Assembly (NCBI GenBank): GCA_963970005.1 | Contig: CAXAMN010028939.1 | Coordinates: 350,184 to 414,183, forward strand | From: Durusdinium trenchii | Taxonomy: Eukaryota > Sar > Dinophyceae > Suessiales > Symbiodiniaceae | Length of the DNA: 64,000 nt | Reading direction: 5' to 3' | Shown here: positions 23,837 to 34,095 of the stretch, piece by piece | Numbering within the stretch: the stretch's first letter is position 1 | Layout: each line of letters begins with the position of its first letter | The notes under the pieces: model-generated | Databases searched by the model: none | What the model was told of the DNA's origin: nothing | The model's input: only the letters and a program-made list of their open reading frames with translations | Translations under genes and position numbers: made by a program

Positions 23837-24380
23837 TGCACACACATACGGGACCGGTGCCAATGTTGGACTAATGACATGACCTATAGGATAGTTTTAC
23901 TCACTTCCGCTGTGTGTGTCTCATATACTTCTTGTTGACGCAGGTGTAACACAACAACGCACGGTCTTGCACTCCTATTTACAAGAAGATCAGACGCCGC
24001 AGTTGTGGATTTCTCTGTATTATGTGGACGGTTATCATTTTCAAGTGCTTCTTTTCGAGATTTTGGGACAATGCCATTGTTTCTTTCGTGATGTGGATCT
24101 GCCAGAACCTTTACGCCAGTGCTTGATTTGAATGCAAAACGAAGACCCTTCATGACGAAGACGGAGCTTGGTGGTGCATGACGAAGACGGAGCTTGGTGG
24201 TGAAGTCCCCAGCACATGCTGCCTTGGTGGTGGAGTCCCCAGCGCATGATGTCCAACAGCGTGCCGGAGCGTGAAAAAGAGACTCTAACCCGCTGTGTCT
24301 CTTTCTATACACAGTGGATTGACATATGTGTTTGCATTCGGGTTCGTGGGCTCCATCTTGTTTATAGCAGTACTTTGCTC

Positions 24381-24546
24381 CTCTGCCTTTCGCAAACACC
24401 ATTGCCGCGCACGCATTGCATGTTTCACATTGAAGCATCGGTCGGTCCCGGGGCACGGTGAACGTCAGCCGCTTCCGTTCTTCCTTCATTTGTTTGAACT
24501 CCGGGCTTGCCCGGCCAAGCTCCAGTGTCCAATTCTCACCTGCACA
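24381..24546 (-). CDS. Possible exon, unknown
   Basis: Minus frame reads NWTLELGRASPEFKQMKEER and then RPMLQCETCNACAAMVFAKG. The composition is protein-like and the CETCNAC pattern suggests disulphide or metal ligands. It is on the same strand as the exon-like blocks at 25-28 kb. No family assigned. Confidence 0.3.
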
Positions 24547-24949
24547 TGCTCTTGTGTTCAATGCAAGTGCAAGGTGAGAATGCAAATGCCGAGTCAGCCA
24601 AGTCGCAAAACAAATCAAAGTCAAAGATTTCCTCAAGATTCACCGTGCAACGATAGAGCGCTACATCCGCGACAGACTTGGCTTTCTTCTTGTCGGCCAA
24701 CTGCTTTCCTCGGTGAGTGGAGCCCTCTCTATATACCTCTTTTCCACTCCCTCAGTGCCTGTAACCAACAAAGGCTGAGTTCAATGCACTCTGGCAGCAT
24801 GATGCGCATCCATGCCAGTCTATGCTCCGTGCTCTTTGCAATGCAGCATATCTGCACATGGCAACACAACCAATCCAACCTTTTTTGTAGCAGTGACCGG
24901 CAATGACCTGCTATGCTGAGAGAGCTTTAAACCGATGCTACCACAGGTA

Positions 24950-25120
24950 CGGTCGTTGCTAGTGCGCTGGCAGAAGAAAACAGTCTTGGATTGTAAGCTT
25001 CGGGAGTGGAACCCCAAAACTAGAAACACGATTCTGCCAAAGATCTGTTCGTCATTTGGCTTTAGGCCTAATAGCAAGGTTTCTCCAAGCGTCTTCAGCC
25101 AGTTTGGTGTTTGTTCTTGC
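24950..25120 (-). CDS. Possible exon, unknown
   Basis: Minus frame reads NWLKTLGETLLLGLKPNDEQ followed by IFGRIVFLVLGFHSRSLQSK. Protein-like, same strand as the neighbouring exon candidates; boundaries unknown. Confidence 0.25.
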
Positions 25121-25353
25121 ATACTCTTTTCTCTCAAGACTTTTCCGTTTTAACTCAGGCTACAGAGTAGCCTCAATAACATGCAGTTGATACTCCTCTT
25201 TTGCATCTTAGCCTCTTGTCGCTCGAACTTTGCGTCTTTGGGGTGTCTTTAGGTTTTTCCCGCGAAACACAATAAGACAATAAGCGACTCACCCTCGTGA
25301 TCTGACACAAAAGAATTGGACTCGCAAGGTGCGCACCAAAACGGCAGAAATAG

Positions 25354-25545
25354 TTACAGTATATACTGTCCAGGCAAGAGTCTTGAGAGCTTCCGCAGGA
25401 TCCGGAGTTCCATGTTTGGATCGCGGTTCGCGATTTGAGAGAGCTTTTGCTTCTTGACGCCATAGTACTCATTGAAGGTCCAACAAGAGACGCGCCACAT
25501 GTCAACTTTGACAACATGCTTCTCAAGCTCCTGCAAGAATTCAAC
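25354..25545 (-). CDS. Probable exon of a host gene
   Basis: The frame ELEKHVVKVDMWRVSCWTFN continues with EYYGVKKQKLSQIANRDPNM and ELRILRKL. It is rich in charged and aromatic residues and clearly protein-like. It lies between other minus-strand exon candidates. I cannot name the domain. Confidence 0.4.
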   Translation of the reverse strand, partial: VEFLQELEKHVVKVDMWRVSCWTFNEYYGVKKQKLSQIANRDPNMELRILRKLSRLLPGQYIL

Positions 25546-25592
25546 AAGCTATCATTAAGGATCTATAGCCTGTCTCAGTAGGACACCATATA

Positions 25593-25741
25593 TTGATCAC
25601 GAAAGGACAGCGGAATCCTTGTAGCATAAGGCAAAGGTCTTGCGCTCGTATAACACGATTGGGTTGTCTGCAGTAAAGACTTTGCCTTTCTCCAGCGTGA
25701 AGATCGAAGTGAATTTTGTTTGCAAGCGGACCTCGTTCAAT
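25593..25741 (-). CDS. Probable exon of the same host gene
   Basis: Minus reading NEVRLQTKFTSIFTLEKGKV followed by FTADNPIVLYERKTFALCYK suggests beta-strand-rich sequence, compatible with part of a C2 domain. Splice sites not resolved. Confidence 0.35.
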
Positions 25742-25999
25742 CAGAAACAGGCTAGAACTGTTGCATTATGAGATGAGAAGCACCAGCGATGTGAGCGTTG
25801 GCTTTTTCCATAAAGATTCCTATTTTGGAGACATAATGTTGACCTGCCCTCAAAGGTTTCAAATTCAAAGTTCCTGTGACTCTTCTTGAGTGCGTGTGTG
25901 TGTGTGTATGCAAAAGTGAAAGAAACGCAATGCGAAGAGCGTTGACTTCTGCATGAGATACAGCCATGGACAGGAAAATGGCACAAAGCCCTGCGAAGC

Positions 26000-26235
26000 A
26001 ACTTGCAGTCGAAGCGCTCGATTTCGGTGCTTTTTCGGGTTGTCACTTCCCAGGGAGACCGTCCAGAACAATTTCAGCGTGTCCACTGTAACATTCTCAA
26101 AGCCTCTAATCGAAAACGTAAGCTCCCACCATCGCATTCTTTCCATGGGCTCCTTCATTTCTTCTGGGCCATCCTGCCCAGCTGCTGCACCCACAATAGT
26201 TGCAGTTGCAAGGGAAGCATCTTTGCAAAGAAGAG
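26000..26235 (-). CDS. Probable exon, possible C2-like strand pattern
   Basis: A plausible acceptor (ctttgcaaag/atgctt, near 26,236) is followed in frame by DASLATATIVGAAAGQDGPE, then RWWELTFSIRGFENVTVDTL and KLFWTVSLGSDNPKKH. Alternating hydrophobic strands after a charged linker resemble the start of a C2 domain. The 3' limit is uncertain. Confidence 0.4.
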
Positions 26236-26274
26236 ATTAACAAAACGCTAAGGCCTTCCGTCTCTTTCAAGCAG

Positions 26275-26392
26275 TCAGTTGAAATTATGTCCCATCTCGA
26301 ATCTGGATCTTGTGGAAGCCTTGGCCTCGCCTCTGCCTTCCCAAACAGCTTCGGCATCCTGAACCCAGTCTTCCTCAGTGGCTAGGTCTCAG
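26275..26392 (-). CDS. Probable short exon
   Basis: Minus frame reads DLATEEDWVQDAEAVWEGRG followed by EAKASTRSRFEMG, an acidic helix-like segment just upstream of the exon at 26.0-26.2 kb. The boundaries are estimates. Confidence 0.3.
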
Positions 26393-27607
26393 AACCACCT
26401 TTTGCGGCAGAGGTCCATTCTTAGCCAATCCCGCAACAGCTCTCTTTGCGCGTGGTGCTAGGCCGTCACTAGGGGAACAAATGACTGCCTTGATTTGAAG
26501 CTTCTCCAGGAGAAAAAATGAATTCTGACATTGAAGGTGTGGTCGGAAGCAAAATGGAGGTCGACTCCTAGTAGAAGAAAAGGCCTCAGTCTTGAATCAT
26601 GAAGGACTTTGAAGGTGTTGTGGCTCGTCCTTGGAGCTTCGTGAAATTCACCTTGGGCAATGTCCCCGACCCGTGACACATGGCATGTGCAAGTACACAT
26701 GTTTGTGGTGGAGTTGCACTAGCCTTTTCTATAGGCTATAGGTGTTTGTGCATGTGCCCCACCCCACTCCACAGCGGCAAGGTACCTTTTGCTCAGCGTA
26801 GTGCCTTTAGCAACATCCCCTTCACCACCTTCGCCTCTCAGGAGCAATATACAAACTTCAAACTTCAAACTGAAGAGAAGTCCAGCACAAACAGGTTCTA
26901 TCCACAGCTCGCAGGCAAGGATAGGAGTTGGTTAGCCTGCCAAGCTAAACACCTGCTCGTTATTATGACGTCTCTGAAACTGAGTAATATACAAATTGGA
27001 CCGGTGATGATTTCTGAATGCAAAAACCGATTTGGCTTGTTACGGTGGTCCTCATCAACGCTGGCACAGTGGTACATGTTCAGCTCTGGTGGTATTGAAG
27101 GCCCTGGGTGGTGTGGCACACGCTGCTCAGACATGGACACGCGGCACGTTCTGTAATTTAACTGAGGCCGCTTAACATCCAGCACCTGATCTTGCAAGGC
27201 GGAGTGGCGTTTGGACCGCCAGAGAGTGGTAGGTTTGGTTGTGACATGGCAGGCCTTTCGACAGCTAGTTGCCGGTATCATGATGTGGCAGAATTGAAGC
27301 ACACGCGTGGGCACACGTGGAGAGGTCAAAATGTTCCGGTGTCAGTCCACGAGCGACCCTGCCAAACTCTTGAAGCAAAAAGTCAACCCTAGCCGCAAAA
27401 GCCAGCTGCTAGTTTGCAGCGTCCATAAGCACATTACCCGCATCTATATACATCTATATACAATATTATGGTGCAGAACTATAAAGACAAAGAACCCATG
27501 TCAATGTCAGGCCAACGTGTAAAAAGCTAAGTTCTTGCAGTACCACTCCAACTCCCACCTACATTCTGCTCAGGCTTTTCGAAATCGAGGGCTTCCTCCG
27601 TTGTGCC

Positions 27608-27860
27608 TCAAGTATGGCCAGCAGTTTCTCTCGTGGCAATGCAAATCAAGCGGTTTTCAAGCGGCGGGCCAGCTTCATCACCAGTCAAAGCATCTGCAAG
27701 ATCACCAGATTCAAGATCAATCTTCCTGGGAGAAACTGCCTCCTGAGCTCGCACGATTCTGATCGACAAATTATATACAATACTGCTCCAAAACTTCACA
27801 GCCGCTCCTTCGCATCTTTCCGTCTGGATCGGCTTAGTAGCCCCATGAGTCCGAAGCCAT
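27608..27860 (-). CDS. Probable exon with the start of a C2 domain
   Basis: Minus frame reads KFWSSIVYNLSIRIVRAQEA, the typical first strand of a C2 domain (hydrophobic alternation ending in RA), then an acidic loop (LESGDLADALTGDEAGPP). It is the most upstream of the minus-strand exon candidates, which supports one multi-exon C2 gene running leftward. Confidence 0.4.
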
Positions 27861-29615
27861 GCCAAGGTTGCAAGGACTTCACCTTATTGTTGCTAGCTGC
27901 TAGTTGCTATTTTTGCTGGTCGGCCAGGTTGTGCAGCAGCGGGCCTGCTGTTTGTCATAGCTCATGTAGGTGTTGCATACGTGGAGTTCGTGCCTTGTGC
28001 ATCCTGTGCTACATGCTGGAATAACGTGGGAAGTTCCCTGGCAACAGTTTCATCCTTTCATGATTCCTGATATGCCTACCGCAATGAGCATCAGAAAGTT
28101 ATCCATCATTGAAGCCGTTTCTGAGTTTCCCTCCCTTCATGACTTCAACCAGGAAGCCAGTGTGTCTATTTGCTATGTGCCACGGAGCCTATCTGGAAGC
28201 TTCCGGCAATGCTAGCAAGCAGGCTGCAGCAATCAGCGCGAGACTTTGGCTGTGAAACCGGCCAGTGTGGCCACACTTGGACCGTGTCATCCTAGTTCTG
28301 ACACGCACCGCGACAACCTGTGTAAAAAATTGATCGACAAAAAAACCTTCCTTAAAGGAAAGGCCTTCCTCGCAGCACCTTTGGCTCGGAAAGCATTAAC
28401 AAACAAACCGCGCCAGAAACCAACATGTCTCGTGCAACACAAAACACTAGCATGCAGTCTGTCAATCTACAAGGAGACACATCTGCGTTTAAGCGGTCAA
28501 TTTGTTGGTCGGTTCCTGCTCTTGGTCTCTTGTCGCAATCTGCAAATTTTGTGCACGGATTTGAATTTGTGCACGGATTTGACATCACAGAATGTGAGGT
28601 CCCTAGCTTCATTCCTCCAAAAAATCTGCTTCGCGCTGTGGTTCCTGCCGTGGATTGTGCTGAATCATTTTCTGTGGTCCACACCCCAGCTCACCCCCTT
28701 GACTGCAGGGTGAGGTAGTGACCCCCTGCCTTCCTAGTGTTGCACTCAGGGATTGTTACCAAGTCTCTATATCATAGCCTCTATGTGGATTGCATCGCTG
28801 GTCTTCTCACCCCGAGCCTGGCCTGGATTCCCACGTACAACCACACAGACAATATTCCACCAAGGCGGCCAATGATGCGGCACTCAATGGTATAGAACAC
28901 GTCCTTTCGGCTTACCCACGACAGGACTGGAATCGTGCCAAATATGCCAATTCCAACAAAAATTTGTGTCCTCCTCATCTGAGTCTATGATTTGTTTGTA
29001 CCTCGGAGAAGAGGGTAGAGACCAATTCAAAACATGTCGTATGTCGGGTTCTTTGCTGGACACTTGTTAAGCTCAGCTTAGGATCTCTTTGATCTGCATC
29101 AGGTACTGCCGTATGCTTTCTTGGTCTGACGTGCAAAAGTGTACTGGGAAGCCCTTGAACTTCTTGCCACGCTTGATCGGAAAGCTATCCTAGCGCAAAC
29201 AAGTGTCAAATAGCAGTCTATGAGTTGGCTGTTGCCGCCACTTCGCACAACCAAAAAAACACTTGTTCATACCCTTCCCCGGCGTGCAGTGCAGTCATTT
29301 GCAACTATAGCAACTTACCATGCATGGAAACTCAACATGGGGGCACTGATGATGAAGTCTTCAAGTCACAGGCAGGCAGTCAAACAGAGTTCGGCATTTT
29401 GTCAATCATGGCAGCGTGCGTATGCCATATTCATGGTCAAGGAAAGCCCGTCAAAGGATGTAAAAAGTATGAAACGAACAAGCGGCTGAGCCTGAAAGAG
29501 AACAATGTGAAGCGGTGCAGGCACACACAGCGAAAGAAGGAACAGGAGACAAAACCGAGGGAAGAAAAAAAAGAGGAAAGCGCCAGCAAAGGAAAGACAG
29601 AAAGGCGAAAACAGG
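27861..29615. other. No gene supported
   Basis: Short ORFs on both strands without recognisable motifs; the minus frame at 28,352-28,684 has several Cys but no clear domain. This could be intron of the minus-strand gene or intergenic. Confidence 0.3.
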
Positions 29616-29620
29616 GTGAT

Positions 29621-29740
29621 GGGGGGGGGGGTGAGAGAGAGAGAGAGAGAGTGTCAACTCCTGTCTCCAGGGAGAACGAGCACAGTTTCTAACACCTAAG
29701 CTGGATCCACTTTCACTGCCAGAGCCAACGAAGACCGTGA
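29621..29740 (+). repeat. (G)n(GA)n tract with a degraded pseudoknot-module start
   Basis: Eleven Gs and a (GA)n run are followed by gtgtcaactcctgtctccag, the usual opening of the pseudoknot modules after their (GT)n tract. Further on, one pseudoknot arm survives: ACTTTCAC (about 29,709) can pair with GTGAAAGT (about 29,737), and ccaacgaagacc separates the arms as in other copies. The remaining helices are damaged and the right side abuts a minus-strand RT fragment. Confidence 0.5.
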
Positions 29741-29741
29741 A

Positions 29742-30900
29742 AGTCCGGACGCGCAAACTTATCTGCCGTGGGGGCTGGGCGCATTATAAGACGCAGCTGG
29801 CGACCACACCATTCAACTTTCCGGTTGTGATCTGTAGTAGGCAAAGTGGATTTGACTGTGGTCTGTGAGGCTGTGGTGTAGCTGGGCCCACGAATTTTCG
29901 ATGAGGGCAATGGCGACGTTGCGCAGTACAGGCGGCAGCTGGGAACCAAAACCGGCTCCTCTGGTTTGTTGGTAGAGTGTGGCGCATGCTTGGAAAATGC
30001 AGGTGTTGAGCGCCGTGCGAACGATCTGTGGAATGTCGTGTGCGTCAATGGTGCGTTGGGTGGGATGCCTGCGGTGGTGTTGGCACGATGTGTGAAAGGT
30101 GGACGGGGTTGCCGGTAGCTTGGATGTTAATGGTGAGAGTGGGTGTTTTCAAACGTAAGGTTCCATTTGGTGGTGAGGCTCTGGAAGGCGTCAATGAGTC
30201 GGTCTTGCGGCGCCGAATTGAAGAAACCGACAAGATCATCGTTGGTTGCGCGCAGGGTGATGTGTGGGGGTGTGTTAGACAGGTATTAGTGGAAGTGTCG
30301 CCAGAGCTGTGGAATGGAAAGCTGGCCGGGTGCTTGTGGGAAAAGCGAAGGATCATGGCGTTGATGGCGGTGGACGTGGCGCGCAGGAGGATGCCGTGCG
30401 CAGACTTGAAGTAGGAAATGATGGCGCGGCCTTTGCGCCATTGCTTTGAAGTGTAGGATGCCGTATGGTATCGAAAACTCCAGCGGTATTTCCGCCGCAG
30501 GTCGCCGGGGTAGGCTTGAGTGCGATTGCCAGGTGGCTAAACACCCGTGAAAGTACATCCGTGGGCGAAAGATAAGATGCGGAGATGTTGGAGTTCGTGG
30601 TCCGCGTGGTGTAGGACCACGTCCCAAGAAGTGCTGGAGCCGCTTGATGGATCAGGCGCAGTGAATCGTGGTTCGGTGCGTAAGTGGTGGATGTGGAGTT
30701 GCCATTGAGTGGTAATAAAGGATTGTGCATGTTGCTGGAGTGTGGGTTGCTTGAGCCATTTGGTAATGGCTTTGGTGAAGGTTTCGAAGTATTAGTGCTT
30801 CGAAGGAAAGAGCGGCGTGGCATGGTACTGTACAATCGGTTACCTAGACGCTTGAAATGACATGTCACTCTGTGATAGTGTCAGTAGGCCCTGCGGCGTA
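29742..30900 (-). pseudogene. PLE-like reverse transcriptase fragment (copy A)
   Basis: Homology to RT copies B and C is visible across several frames: HHADHELQHLRI (linker domain), KQWRKGRAIISYFKSAHG (fingers), NDDLVGFFNSAPQDRL (motif A), RGAGFGSQLPPVLRN (motif B) and RLIMRPAPTADKFARPDF after the ruined motif C. At least four frameshifts and stops make it a relic. It points in the opposite direction to copy D, immediately to its right. Confidence 0.7.
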
Positions 30901-31049
30901 TGATCAGCGATCTCGAGCAAGCAGCTGAGTCGGTGGAGTTCGAGCATATAGGCAGTGAACGTTCCCCCTTACGGGCCTATGCTGCTCCACGCGCCCCGTA
31001 GGGATCACACGACAGACCTGAGTGGGACCCTGTTGCGGCGCGCGCTTAG

Positions 31050-31430
31050 GTCCATGCTCGCAAGATCTCTATCAGTTATGACTTTCATCACCTTCAACGA
31101 CACATTCCTCAACCACATCGGCATTCAAACACTCATCCACTCGGATTTCTTCGGAAATCCCATAGAACTCGAGCCTGTCAAAGACATGCACCTTTTGGGC
31201 TTCAACGTCAACCTTGAGCTACCTACATTTCACCCACGGCCTTGGAAGATCCGAGATCACACTCCAGATTCAGCCGGTTCTGAGCGCCTTCGACTTTCCG
31301 GGCTTGTTTCACGACCCCACCTGATCCGCAGCTACACTTTTCCACCCACCGCCATTGAACAGGCGCCTGTTCATTTGGCTCGCCTATATGCCCAACAAGG
31401 TCACGATCTTCGTTGGTGTGTTCGTTTCGC
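31050..31430 (+). pseudogene. PLE-like RT C-terminal fragment (copy D)
   Basis: The plus frame reads DFFGNPIELEPVKDMHLLGF, then RPWKIRDHTPDSAGSERL and YTFPPTAIEQAPVHLARLYA. This matches the part after motif C in copy C (FYGHPIEIETVEGDHLLGF) and copy B (FYGRPLEMEYVTNETLLGF). Only this 3' part is left, and it ends about 30 bp before the (GT)n tract that opens the next module, so an element 3' end is joined to a new 5' end here. Confidence 0.65.
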
Positions 31431-31460
31431 ACGCGGCAAAATCGATTCAGGGACGGCTGA

Positions 31461-31855
31461 GTGTGTGTGTGTGTGTAACCCTTGGAGTCATAGGGATCCT
31501 TCTGGATTTGCTTAGTTTTTCACAGCAGGGGGGTAGTGCACGACTGACAGACACTACCCAACGAAGACACTGTCAGCTCGTGGTGAAGCAATGTGGGACG
31601 CCACATTGTGTACCTGCAAATTTTCCAATTTTCTGCATGGCGTGAGGCTAAGCCAAGAACCTCGAAGTTTGGAAGTTTGGATGTTTTTCCTCGAGCTGCA
31701 GACGTGAGCGGAACGCCGTCAACCTGTCGCCTCGTCGGTTCGTGGCCTTTAACTACAGGAACTCTGGTCCCCTTCACCTGGTTTTTCAGGATTTGGGTCT
31801 CTTAGGCCGGCGTGTGGCACCGCATTCAATTCAGTACACAATATCTCAAGTGTGT
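31461..31855 (+). repeat. Pseudo-LTR-like direct repeat, copy 1
   Basis: Opens with (GT)8, then aacccttggagtcataggg. About 390 bp are repeated at 32,927-33,316 with, as far as I can see, a single difference (cctcgag versus ccttgag), so the duplication is recent or homogenised. It contains one complete pseudoknot module and ends with atctcaagtgtg. Confidence 0.9.
31525..31617 (+). ncRNA. Pseudoknot RNA module P1
   Basis: Closing stem GCAGG (31,525) with CCTGC at the end. Helix a: GGTAGTG (31,532) with CACTACC (31,552). Helix b, making the pseudoknot: CACGA+CTGACAG (31,539-31,550) with CTGTCAG (31,570) and TCGTG (31,578). Linker caacgaagac. Hairpin c: AATGTGG-gacg-CCACATT. End GTACCTGC (31,610). 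Function unknown. Confidence 0.75.
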
Positions 31856-32909
31856 TTGGCCTCGCGCCAACCCGGGATGAGCCCGCAGAGTGCCTCCCGT
31901 GGACCCGTCGAACGGGTGTATGTCTTTCTCTCCCTTGCTTTGGAGAGGTAGGTGTCCGGAGCGGACAGCAGGTGGCCTCGGCCGTACGTCCGATGATTTT
32001 TGTCCCATCTTTGGAATTCCAAGTTGGCTCATGCCTTTACGTGACCGCAGCGGTCAAAGCAGCCAGCCATTTCGGCAGGGCACAAGGTGACCACAGCGGT
32101 CAAAGCAAGTTTAAGGTCCATTGGGACCTGTCGAGCACTTAGCCCCCCCTTCTCCCCCTTCCCTCCCCCGTTCTTTCTTTGCTTTCTGGGGTTTTCCTGA
32201 ATGCAATACTCAGGATCACCCCTCTCTTTCTTGGGTGTGTCCCTGGACGATTGTTCGTAGCTGGGAACACCTTCCTTTCCTCTCCCTTTCTCTCCCTCTC
32301 TCTTTCTTTCCTTCTCTCTTTCCTCTCTTCTCCCTCTTCCATGGGTGTCCCTGGATGCTTCGTCATAGCTGGGAGCCCTTCTTTTTGGTGTGTCCCTGGA
32401 CGCATGTGTCGTAGCTGGGAGCACCTTTGTCTCCTTCTTTCTTTCCCTCTCTTTTCTTCCTCCCCCTGCCCCCTCTTTCCTCGCGCGCGGCGTGTTTAAG
32501 CAAACTAGGCTTCTGCAACAGGTTTCTCTAATGAGGTTTGGTTTGTCATCTGTTTGTCCCTGTTCATTTGGTTCCCCTTTCATCGGCCCCCACAGACGGT
32601 TTTTCCTCTTTTCTTTCATGTCTTTCTGTCTTCATGTCTCTTCATCCTCATCCTTTCTTTCTCTTGCGCGCACTTTCGTCCGGACCTTAGTTTGTACACA
32701 TACACGCACGCGTACTTTACTTACAGCGAGGTTCAGGTGGCCCAGGTTCGTTACAATGAGGTTTGGCTCATCGGTTGTCCCTCTTCACTTGGTTCCTTTT
32801 CATCGGCAACCACACACACCTTTGTCTGTCTTGTCCTTCTCACCTTCATCTGTCCCTTTTGCGTGCACATGCGCCTACCTCCTTTCCGGGCAGGATGGAG
32901 GTCACACAT
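31856..32909 (+). other. Spacer between pseudo-LTR-like repeats
   Basis: No ORF with recognisable content. Internal duplications: gtgtccctgga...tagctggga appears three times (near 32,236, 32,345 and 32,390), ccgcagcggtcaaagca near 32,044 and a similar copy near 32,093, and gaggtttgg with ttcatcgg... twice (32,533 and 32,758). The plus strand is pyrimidine-rich over long stretches. Confidence 0.5.
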
Positions 32910-32937
32910 GCCTCCCTTCGGGGAGGCGTGTGTGTGT
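32910..32937 (+). other. Stem-loop plus (GT)n at the module boundary
   Basis: GCCTCCC-ttcg-GGGAGGC is followed directly by (GT)5 and aacccttgg. The same stem followed by GT occurs on the minus strand at 49,341-49,312. It is probably the 3' end of one unit joined to the 5' end of the next, or a conserved start structure. Confidence 0.65.
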
Positions 32938-33316
32938 AACCCTTGGAGTCATAGGGATCCTTCTGGATTTGCTTAGTTTTTCACAGCAGGGGGGTAGTGC
33001 ACGACTGACAGACACTACCCAACGAAGACACTGTCAGCTCGTGGTGAAGCAATGTGGGACGCCACATTGTGTACCTGCAAATTTTCCAATTTTCTGCATG
33101 GCGTGAGGCTAAGCCAAGAACCTCGAAGTTTGGAAGTTTGGATGTTTTTCCTTGAGCTGCAGACGTGAGCGGAACGCCGTCAACCTGTCGCCTCGTCGGT
33201 TCGTGGCCTTTAACTACAGGAACTCTGGTCCCCTTCACCTGGTTTTTCAGGATTTGGGTCTCTTAGGCCGGCGTGTGGCACCGCATTCAATTCAGTACAC
33301 AATATCTCAAGTGTGT
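32927..33316 (+). repeat. Pseudo-LTR-like direct repeat, copy 2
   Basis: Same sequence as 31,466-31,855 at an offset of exactly 1,461 bp. Its right end (caagtgtgtgt) merges into the (GT)n of the third module. Confidence 0.9.
32986..33078 (+). ncRNA. Pseudoknot RNA module P2
   Basis: Identical to P1 within the direct repeat (offset 1,461 bp), so all helices are as described there. As a recent duplicate it adds no independent covariation. Confidence 0.75.
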
Positions 33317-33394
33317 GTGTCAACCCCTGTCTCGAAGGGAACTAACCTATCTAGCTCTCTAGCTATTTCCGACCGCTCGTTTCCGTGTACAGCC

Positions 33395-33488
33395 GCAGGG
33401 GGGTGGTAGCAAGGCAGAGAGTCTACCACCAACGAAGACACTCTCTAAGCCTTGGTGATACTGTGACTGATCATCCCAGCGTACCTGC
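33395..33488 (+). ncRNA. Pseudoknot RNA module P3
   Basis: Preceded by (GT)n caacccctgt at 33,311-33,330. Closing stem GCAGG (33,395) with CCTGC. Helix a: GGTGGTAG (33,402) with CTACCACC (33,423). Helix b: AAGGC+AGAGAGT (33,411-33,422) with ACTCTCT (33,440) and GCCTT (33,449). Hairpin c: GGTGAT with ATCATC. End GTACCTGC (33,481). Helices a and b differ from P1 in sequence but pair fully. Confidence 0.8.
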
Positions 33489-33604
33489 ACAATTTTAACT
33501 AATTCTCCATGTTTCACCTATGTTCAAACATTCTGTTCGACTGACTCTGCAACTTCTTTTTCAGTCAGCAACACTAAAGTGCTAATGCTCACCGCGAATA
33601 GCCT

Positions 33605-33705
33605 GAAGCCAAGCTCCACGGAGCAACCTTCTCAAGTGTGACTCGCAGCTTCTTCCCACTATGGTAAGCTGTGTGAACCCCGCGGGGCGCCGTTACTGCG
33701 TGAAC
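33605..33705 (+). promoter_or_regulatory. Conserved leader upstream of ORF1
   Basis: About 100 bp are similar to the minus strand at 46,440-46,345: shared blocks include cgcagcttcttcccact, taagctgtgtgaacccc and gcgccgttactg. It begins with a self-complementary gctccacggagc-type stem and holds a second short hairpin (ccccgcgggg). In both places it lies between a pseudoknot module and a Pro/Thr-rich ORF, so it is probably the element's 5' untranslated leader. Confidence 0.6.
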
Positions 33706-34095
33706 CTTCCCACTCCTGCGCGCAGGAGTAATTTCTCTGATCAAGATCAGATCAAGAATTTCGTGCTCAAGATCAGCTAGCTTGAATCGTTTCACCCCGT
33801 ACACGCGAATTTTACTGCAGAGTTTACTGGAATTCTCTCTGAATCTTACTGCAAAGTGTAACTGAGTCTTGTCTCACCCTGGAGATGTTTCCATTTTCCA
33901 CTTAATTCTCTAGCAGGTGATGTCGCTGTTCAATTTTCAACTGTTCAGGTTTTCAATTGTTCAACTTTTCAATGGTTTTAATCGTTAAGTCGTTTGATTT
34001 TTTAATCGTTTTAATCTTTCCAGTTTCACTGCCTTATACTCTTTCTGTTAAACTATAGAACAGTTGTCCACATCCGAGTGTCTTGCGCTGCAGCC

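Noticed and set aside
24381..24546. Canopy/saposin-like domain (LQCETCNAC)
   Set aside because: The Cys spacing alone is not diagnostic and the flanking sequence does not support it.
31525..31617. HDV-like ribozyme fold
   Set aside because: The strand order is closing stem, a, b, a', b', hairpin; a P4 hairpin between the pseudoknot strands and a P3 stem are missing.
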